A stretch of 64,000 nucleotides of DNA from M55B154 sp964345775 (lineage in GTDB: Bacteria > Spirochaetota > UBA4802 > UB4802), in contig CAYFSO010000003.1 of the NCBI GenBank assembly GCA_964345775.1, forward strand, positions 1-64,000, written 5' to 3'. Numbering within the stretch: the first letter of the stretch is position 1; every line of letters starts with the position of its first letter. A model generated the notes under the pieces. The model did not search any database, was not told the DNA's origin, and worked only from the letters and a program-made list of their open reading frames with translations. A program made the translations under genes and the position numbers. Shown here piece by piece: positions 58,658 through 64,000 of this stretch.

Positions 58658-61297
58658 TCAAGAGAGATTTTCTAAACTTGTCTGAAGCTTTTCCATTATT
58701 TCCCGCAATTCGTCTTTTTTGGCTTTTTCCTTGTCTACTATCTCGGCCGGTGCCTTTGAAAGAAATTTCTCATTGGAAAGCTTCCCTTCAACTCTTTTCA
58801 GTTCACCGCTTATCCTGTCAATTTCCTTTGCCAGCCTGGCTTTTTCCTTCTCAATATCAATGAGCCCCTTTAACGGCATGTATATCTCAACATCGGTCAT
58901 CACCGCAGCGGCATCAGTTTTATCAGGTGAGTAAGACTGGTCAACCGCTGAGTCTTCAAGCTTTGCCAGTGAATGCAGGTTGTCTTTCTCCGAGTTGACC
59001 AGTTGAATGACCTGTTCGTTTCCAGTTTTCAACACCACGCGAGCCTTTTTGTCGGGGGGAATGTTCATTTCTCCACGTATATTCCGTATCCTGTAGACGA
59101 TCTCCTTGAATGTTTCGGTTTTTTCGCTCTCGTCGGGGAAATCAAACCGGTTGTTATGCTCCGGCCAGGGGGCCACGATGAGCCTGCCCTCGTCCACCGT
59201 TACTTTCTCCCAGATTTCTTCTGAGATAAAGGGCATGAACGGATGCAGAAGCTTGAGAGATGTGGTGAGTACATGATACAGTACCTGCCGGGCTGTTCCC
59301 GATGAATCGGCTTCATCATCTGATCCGTACATTCTTGTCTTGGTAAGTTCAAGATACCAGTCACAGAATTCATGCCACCAGAACTCGTACATCTCGTGGG
59401 CTGCCTCGTTAAAGCGGTATCCTTCAAGGGCGCCGGTAATATTGTCCACGGCTGTATTTAACCTGTGCAGTATCCACCTGTCAAAAAGCTGAAGCCTGTC
59501 GATTTCCAGTGAACCCGGTGTGAAATCATCCCCCAGGTTCATCATGATAAACCTGGTGGTGTTCCATATCTTGTTACAGAAAGCACGATATCCTTCAATT
59601 CGCTTTTCTGACATGATAACATCCCGCCCCTGGGCGGCAAAGGCGGCAAGGGTAAACCTGAAGGCATCGGTCCCGTACTGGTCCATCATGATGAGGGGAT
59701 CAATGACATTGCCTTTGGATTTGCTCATCTTCTGCCCGTGCTCGTCCCTGACAAGGGCGTGAATGTATACTTCCCTGAAGGGGATGTCATTCATGAATTT
59801 CAGGCCCATCATGATCATCCTGGCTACCCAGAAGAAAATGATGTCAAAACCGGTAACCAGTACACTGGTAGGGTAAAACTTTTCAAGTGCGGCTGTCCTG
59901 TCGGGCCAGCCCAGCGTGGAGAATGGCCACAGGCCGGATGAGAACCATGTGTCCAGTACGTCGGGGTCCTGCCGGATGTTTTTGGATTTGCATTTTTCGC
60001 ATTCGTCCGGGTCTTCCATGGAAACGGTAACATGGCCGCAATCGGCACAGTGGAACGCGGGAATACGGTGTCCCCACCACAGCTGCCGGGAAATACACCA
60101 GTCGCGTATATTGTACATCCATTCGAAATAGGTTTTTTCCCAGTTTTTTGGTACGAAGTGTATATGTCCATCCTTTACCGCCTTGATGGCCTCGTCGGCA
60201 AGGGGCTTTATCTTTACGAACCACTGTTTAGACAGGTAAGGCTCTATAACGGTATGGCATCGATAACAGTGCCCCACGGAGTGATGATGGTCTTCAATTT
60301 TTACCAGGAGCCCCTGTGTTTCAAGGTCTTCTATGATCTTCTGCCGGGCGTCAAACCTGTCAAGTCCCCGGTAGGCACCACCGTTTTCGTTTATGTAGCC
60401 ATTCTTATCCAGTATATTGATCTCTTCCAGGTCATGGCGTTTCCCCATCTCGAAGTCGTTTGGATCGTGGGCGGGGGTGACTTTTACCAGACCGGTGCCG
60501 AATTCGCTGGACACGTACTCGTCGGCAAAAACGGGTATTTCCCTTTCCATGAGGGGGAGTACCACGTTTTTCCCGATAAGATGCGTGTACCTTTCATCTT
60601 CCGGATTGACCGCAACACCGGTATCGCCAAGCATGGTCTCAGGCCGGGTGGTTGCAACCGTTATAAAGTGGTCAGAACCCTCTATGGGATACTTCATGTA
60701 GTACAGCCTGCCGGGAAGGTCCTGGTATTCTGTTTCGATGTCCGACAGGGCCGTTTCACACCGTGGACACCAGTTGATTATGCGGTATCCCTGGTATATG
60801 AGGTCTTCTTCAAACAGTGTGACGAATACCTTCCGTACCGCCCTTGAGAGACCGTCATCCAGGGTGAATCGTTCACGTTCCCAGTCAAGTGAGCAGCCCA
60901 GCCTTTTCAACTGGCCCTGGATCTGGCCGCCTGAATGTTCTTTCCATTCCCAGACCCGCTCGACGAACTTTTCACGTCCAAGATCATGCCTGGTCTTCCC
61001 GTCCTTCTGTAACTCCCGTTCAACCACGTTCTGGGTGGCTATGCCCGCATGGTCCATCCCGGGCATCCACATGGCCGCCTTGCCCTGCATCCGCTGCCAG
61101 CGTATCAGTATGTCCTGCAGGGTGTTATTGAGCGCATGGCCCATGTGCAGGTTCCCCGTCACGTTGGGAGGTGGTATTACGATGGAATATGGTTCCCCGG
61201 GGTCGTGGTCATCCGCGTGGAAGAGGTTTTCCTCCTGCCATATGCGGTACCACTTTTCTTCAACTGATGTTGGATCGTACGATGAAGGCATTTCCAT
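58658..61297 (-). CDS. valS: Valyl-tRNA synthetase
   Basis: Charges tRNA-Val with valine. The class-I catalytic motif is NLHMGH (residues 49-54, HIGH-type) and the second is KMSKSKGNVIDP near 530. An editing domain lies between about 190 and 340, including the TTRPETMLGDTGVAV segment near 220. An anticodon-binding domain and a C-terminal coiled coil (IEKEKARLAKEIDRISGELKR) typical of bacterial ValS follow. A zinc-like knuckle with CADCGHVTV and CEKCKS is near 425-445. Length 879 is complete. A terminator follows. Confidence 0.97.
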   Translation of the reverse strand: MEMPSSYDPTSVEEKWYRIWQEENLFHADDHDPGEPYSIVIPPPNVTGNLHMGHALNNTLQDILIRWQRMQGKAAMWMPGMDHAGIATQNVVERELQKDGKTRHDLGREKFVERVWEWKEHSGGQIQGQLKRLGCSLDWERERFTLDDGLSRAVRKVFVTLFEEDLIYQGYRIINWCPRCETALSDIETEYQDLPGRLYYMKYPIEGSDHFITVATTRPETMLGDTGVAVNPEDERYTHLIGKNVVLPLMEREIPVFADEYVSSEFGTGLVKVTPAHDPNDFEMGKRHDLEEINILDKNGYINENGGAYRGLDRFDARQKIIEDLETQGLLVKIEDHHHSVGHCYRCHTVIEPYLSKQWFVKIKPLADEAIKAVKDGHIHFVPKNWEKTYFEWMYNIRDWCISRQLWWGHRIPAFHCADCGHVTVSMEDPDECEKCKSKNIRQDPDVLDTWFSSGLWPFSTLGWPDRTAALEKFYPTSVLVTGFDIIFFWVARMIMMGLKFMNDIPFREVYIHALVRDEHGQKMSKSKGNVIDPLIMMDQYGTDAFRFTLAAFAAQGRDVIMSEKRIEGYRAFCNKIWNTTRFIMMNLGDDFTPGSLEIDRLQLFDRWILHRLNTAVDNITGALEGYRFNEAAHEMYEFWWHEFCDWYLELTKTRMYGSDDEADSSGTARQVLYHVLTTSLKLLHPFMPFISEEIWEKVTVDEGRLIVAPWPEHNNRFDFPDESEKTETFKEIVYRIRNIRGEMNIPPDKKARVVLKTGNEQVIQLVNSEKDNLHSLAKLEDSAVDQSYSPDKTDAAAVMTDVEIYMPLKGLIDIEKEKARLAKEIDRISGELKRVEGKLSNEKFLSKAPAEIVDKEKAKKDELREIMEKLQTSLENLS

Positions 61298-61386
61298 AAG
61301 GCAATTCCTGTACTCACATTATATAGTATGGGAAGTCAATAACCTGCCGTAAAAGGGGATGTCAATTCATTTTTGGGTGATGATAT

Positions 61387-62382
61387 TCAGGACATGCCGT
61401 GCTTGTTCTTGAAATAAGGTTCGAAGAGCTGGCGGTCTATGGCTAAAAGCCTGGTTCGTATTTCCGTTATGCTTTCGAAATCATAGTGCTGAAATTCGAA
61501 GTAATCGAGCATCCAGAGGTACTTGTTGATCAACCTGGGTTCTATATTTGAGGTCCGTATCCGGTCTTTGCTCATGGTCTGGTAATTCTGTTCCAGCGTG
61601 TATATTTCTCTTTTTAATTGTTCAACCTGCTGTGAATTCAGATGCCGCTTCACGTAAAAGATATCGTGAATGGTGCCATATACGGGGATCCATTCCCGGA
61701 CCTCTTCCAGGTCTGGTCTTTCCTGTTCTATAATGGCAATGATATCCATGATAGGACGGGCCTTTATGAGGGACAGGTCTATCTCAGAGGGGTCAATTAA
61801 GAACGCCTCGCGAAAATACAGGAGTGACTTGGGTATGTCATTCCTGTGAAAATACGCTTCGCCCAGCAATGCCAGAAGCGGTGCGTTGCTGCGATAGGAG
61901 CTTCGGGCATATTCAAGGGCTTCTATGGTATGTGCATATTCTCCAAGCCGTAAGAAACAGGTGCCAAGCTGCAGCAGCAAGGTAAAATTGTCGGTTGGAT
62001 TTTCCCTGTCGTTGAAGGCGATCTTGTAATGCTCCGATGCGGTAAAGAATATGTACCGCATGGTGGCCTTGTACGCGGTTGATCCGGTAATATGCTTTTC
62101 CCGGGCGTATGTTGAGAATTTTTCCCATTGCTTCATCAGGAAATCGGCTGTCTCCTTGCCATCCTGGAGTTCATCGATGGTCTTCTGGCGGTTCTGCCAG
62201 AACTTTGCAGCCCGGTATCCTTCGGCAAGGCCGGGATAATCAGGATTAACGGACATAAGTTCATCAAGCTTTTCCACTGCCGTGGAAAAGTTCCCTTCCT
62301 CTATGGAACGGAATGCTTCATTGCTTCCCGTAAGGAGAGGATCATCGTTGAATGTTAACTGTCCGTCCTGGTCCATATGCAT
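61387..62382 (-). CDS. Hypothetical TPR-like protein
   Basis: No specific function recognised. The 331 residues are helical, with tetratricopeptide-like pairs: FRSIEEGNFSTAVEKLDELMS and NYPGLAEGYRAA near 35-60, LLQLGTCFLRLGEYAHTIEALEYA near 140, and LLALLGEAYFHRNDIPKSLLYFREAF near 175. The final part carries a coiled-coil-like segment (LKREIYTLEQNYQTMS). No signal peptide is seen. The start codon directly follows the stop of the SMC-like ATPase gene with no base between, so they are one operon. The start may instead be the next ATG, six bases in. Confidence 0.72.
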   Translation of the reverse strand: MHMDQDGQLTFNDDPLLTGSNEAFRSIEEGNFSTAVEKLDELMSVNPDYPGLAEGYRAAKFWQNRQKTIDELQDGKETADFLMKQWEKFSTYAREKHITGSTAYKATMRYIFFTASEHYKIAFNDRENPTDNFTLLLQLGTCFLRLGEYAHTIEALEYARSSYRSNAPLLALLGEAYFHRNDIPKSLLYFREAFLIDPSEIDLSLIKARPIMDIIAIIEQERPDLEEVREWIPVYGTIHDIFYVKRHLNSQQVEQLKREIYTLEQNYQTMSKDRIRTSNIEPRLINKYLWMLDYFEFQHYDFESITEIRTRLLAIDRQLFEPYFKNKHGMS

Positions 62383-64000
62383 TTATAATTCTACCGGGGT
62401 ATACCATTTGTTCAGTGCATCGCTGTGAGTAAACAGTATAATCTGGCGCGATTCGGCTGTTTTTTCAAGAATATTCCTGAACGTATCAATATTATCATTA
62501 TCCAGAAAAACAAAGGGATCATCAAGAATTAAAGGAATCGAGACGCCGGAATCAACCAAAAAATCATGCAGGGCGCATTTTATTGCCAGTTGCAGGAGAT
62601 GAGAAAAGGATACATTATGCGAGCTGTCATGTTCTTTTTTCCCGAGAACCGAAATAATAGTGTCCATGCCTATTGGCTGGGGATAACTTCCGCCTGTGAT
62701 GTCCCTGAAAATGGACGCGGTGGTATGAACCAGCCTTTCCATTTGTTCCTGCATTCGTGCGTGTATGGATTCTTCAAAGAGTTCAAGCAGGTATTCCACG
62801 TGACGTTTTCTTTTCGTTAACGAGTCCATCACGGTGTTGTATTCCCTGAGTTGTTCCTCGAGATCATGCATCTCATTTGCCATGTCCGGGCTTTCAGCGA
62901 GATTCGCTGTTATGTTGTCGGCCACTTTCTGCCTGGATCGCATTTCGGAGGTCAAAGAGTCAATTGTTTCCCTGGTCTCGTTCAGCAATGCCTGTAAGGC
63001 CTTTTCATCTTCGAGGTCATCATGCTGGATGCCAGCAATACCTGCCATTTCCTGTATGGTACCTGTAAGGCTTTTAAGATCTGCTTCAAGGGCTTCTTTC
63101 TTTTCGTACAGGTCATTATTGTAGAACTGCTCGGAATGGATCTTTTTCAACTTGTACAGATCCAGCTGCTTTTCATTGAATTCCCCGTATTCTTCGAAGT
63201 ATTGCAGCAGGAACTCGTATATCTCGTCCAGTTGTATATCGGCCAGGTCGATATCATTCGCCTGTAATATGCCTTCAAGTTTCTGTTCCAGTACCTCTTT
63301 TTCTGATTCATACCGTTGAAGAACAGGAGAGCGGAACAGGCGATACCTGTATATGATATAAATAATGTAGCTCAGCAGGTATACAACGATCATCCCCCCG
63401 ATGACGATCACCTTATCCTCCCGTTTCAGTGCTGCCGATCCCTTGAAAAACAACCAGACAACCAGGGCAAGGATACCCAGGTTAACCGCAGAAATAATTT
63501 TTCCCAGCTTGTTGACCCTGTGTTCCCGCTGGAACAGTTCTTTTTCGAGCTTATCGTTTACGCCCCTTATCTCCCTGTAGGTATCCTGCATATGCTTGAT
63601 ATTGCTTTTCATTGTAATATCAAAGTTTTTAAATTGTGGATACGACTTCTCCAGCTCTTTCTCTCTTGCCCGTATGTCTTTTTCCTGCTCCATGCCAGAT
63701 TCTATACGTTGTTCCAGCTGTTGAATTTCCTCCTCAAGGGATCTTTTGCGAGCGAACGCCTGCAAGATCCTGTTGATATGATTTTTCTTGATGGTGAACG
63801 CGTCAATTCGGCTTGATAGGGACTTGATATCTTCCTGCTGCTTTTCCTGTTCCTTTTGCTGTTTCTCACGTTTTGACGCGTTTATTTTCAGCAATTCAAT
63901 CTTTTTGGAAGTGTCCTTTTTCAGTCTTTCGTACCTGAAGATCTCGTTACTCAATTCGTTATGCACCCTTGCGGAAATATCATCTGCACTGAAAGATTCT
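62383..64000 (-). CDS. SMC-like/YhaN-type ATPase, C-terminal part (cut by the window edge)
   Basis: The visible 538 codons are the C-terminal part of a large coiled-coil ATPase. The frame stays open to the last base (…SFSADDISARVHNELSN), so the true start and the Walker A motif lie beyond 64000. There are long coiled coils, a pair of membrane-like segments near the middle (LGKIISAVNLGILALVVWLFF and VIVIGGMIVVYLLSYIIY), and a C-terminal signature plus Walker B: LILDDPFVFLDNDN, with a D-loop and FTHSDAL. This fits the YhaN/AAA_27 group, which often partners the YhaM/YhaO nucleases. No nuclease gene is downstream; a TPR gene follows immediately. Confidence 0.75.
   Translation of the reverse strand, partial: ESFSADDISARVHNELSNEIFRYERLKKDTSKKIELLKINASKREKQQKEQEKQQEDIKSLSSRIDAFTIKKNHINRILQAFARKRSLEEEIQQLEQRIESGMEQEKDIRAREKELEKSYPQFKNFDITMKSNIKHMQDTYREIRGVNDKLEKELFQREHRVNKLGKIISAVNLGILALVVWLFFKGSAALKREDKVIVIGGMIVVYLLSYIIYIIYRYRLFRSPVLQRYESEKEVLEQKLEGILQANDIDLADIQLDEIYEFLLQYFEEYGEFNEKQLDLYKLKKIHSEQFYNNDLYEKKEALEADLKSLTGTIQEMAGIAGIQHDDLEDEKALQALLNETRETIDSLTSEMRSRQKVADNITANLAESPDMANEMHDLEEQLREYNTVMDSLTKRKRHVEYLLELFEESIHARMQEQMERLVHTTASIFRDITGGSYPQPIGMDTIISVLGKKEHDSSHNVSFSHLLQLAIKCALHDFLVDSGVSIPLILDDPFVFLDNDNIDTFRNILEKTAESRQIILFTHSDALNKWYTPVEL

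Overview
The window reads as ordinary chromosomal DNA of a spirochaete (phylum Spirochaetota), probably an environmental, Leptospira-like lineage. Three things point there: two tandem genes for FlaA-type flagellar filament sheath proteins (38531-40142), a GreA protein of about 900 residues in which the normal elongation factor is only the C-terminal tail (40466-43168), and an outer-membrane barrel protein with an OmpA tail. Amidase, OmpA, HtrA and signal-peptide proteins fit a double-membraned cell. The cytochrome c maturation genes and a five-haem cytochrome indicate respiration. No prophage, CRISPR array, insertion sequence or resistance island is visible. Mobile-like DNA is limited to a short-repeat patch at the left edge and two gene remnants.

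Layout, left to right. 1-650: a short-repeat patch (GGGGTCAGAGC copies, phased A-tracts) around arfB. 657-4943: minus-strand operon with the two subunits of an ADP-forming acyl-CoA synthetase, a UDP-sugar pyrophosphorylase and argB. 5135-8281: divergent cstA and glycerate kinase. 8417-12431: envelope genes (amidase, HtrA-type protease, two unknowns). 12434-18796: a PilZ protein facing the rpsF-ssb-rpsR-DUF2232-rplI-dnaB cluster, then an MlaE-type permease and an isoaspartyl methyltransferase. 18820-23918: minus-strand genes including a yprB/yprA (MrfB/MrfA-type) repair pair and smpB. 24039-30221: a cytochrome c plus ccmABCDEF operon with a cysteine-type CcmE and no ccmH. 30350-35385: secreted hydrolase, DsbA-like remnant, CBS-containing pyrophosphatase, membrane protein and metF. 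35672-40142: FecR protein, small secreted protein, outer-membrane barrel, then the two flaA genes. 40466-46253: long greA, lysA, tRNA-Leu(CAG), and a disulfide oxidoreductase/thioredoxin-reductase pair. 46430-50691: GntR/FadR regulator, a shikimate kinase-chorismate synthase fusion, ribF and a DNA-alkyl transferase. 50691-58481: chemotaxis-receptor remnant, barrel-OmpA protein, HAD phosphatase, a 46-residue gene, ACT and DUF711 genes, and a membrane-anchored AraC regulator. 58658-64000: valS, a TPR-like protein, and an SMC-like ATPase cut by the window edge.

How the genes work together. ccmA-F should mature c-type cytochromes such as the one at the head of the same operon. The rpsF cluster couples ribosome and replication proteins behind a leader hairpin that may serve autoregulation. 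YprA and YprB form a helicase-nuclease pair. Pdo and the TrxB-like reductase form a thiol-redox pair. FlaA proteins coat the periplasmic flagellum. I see no clearly unprecedented multi-gene system. The most distinctive items are the AroK-AroC fusion, the Cys-type CcmE with a ccmH-less operon, the long acidic extension of S18, and the barrel/FlgD-like/OmpA protein.
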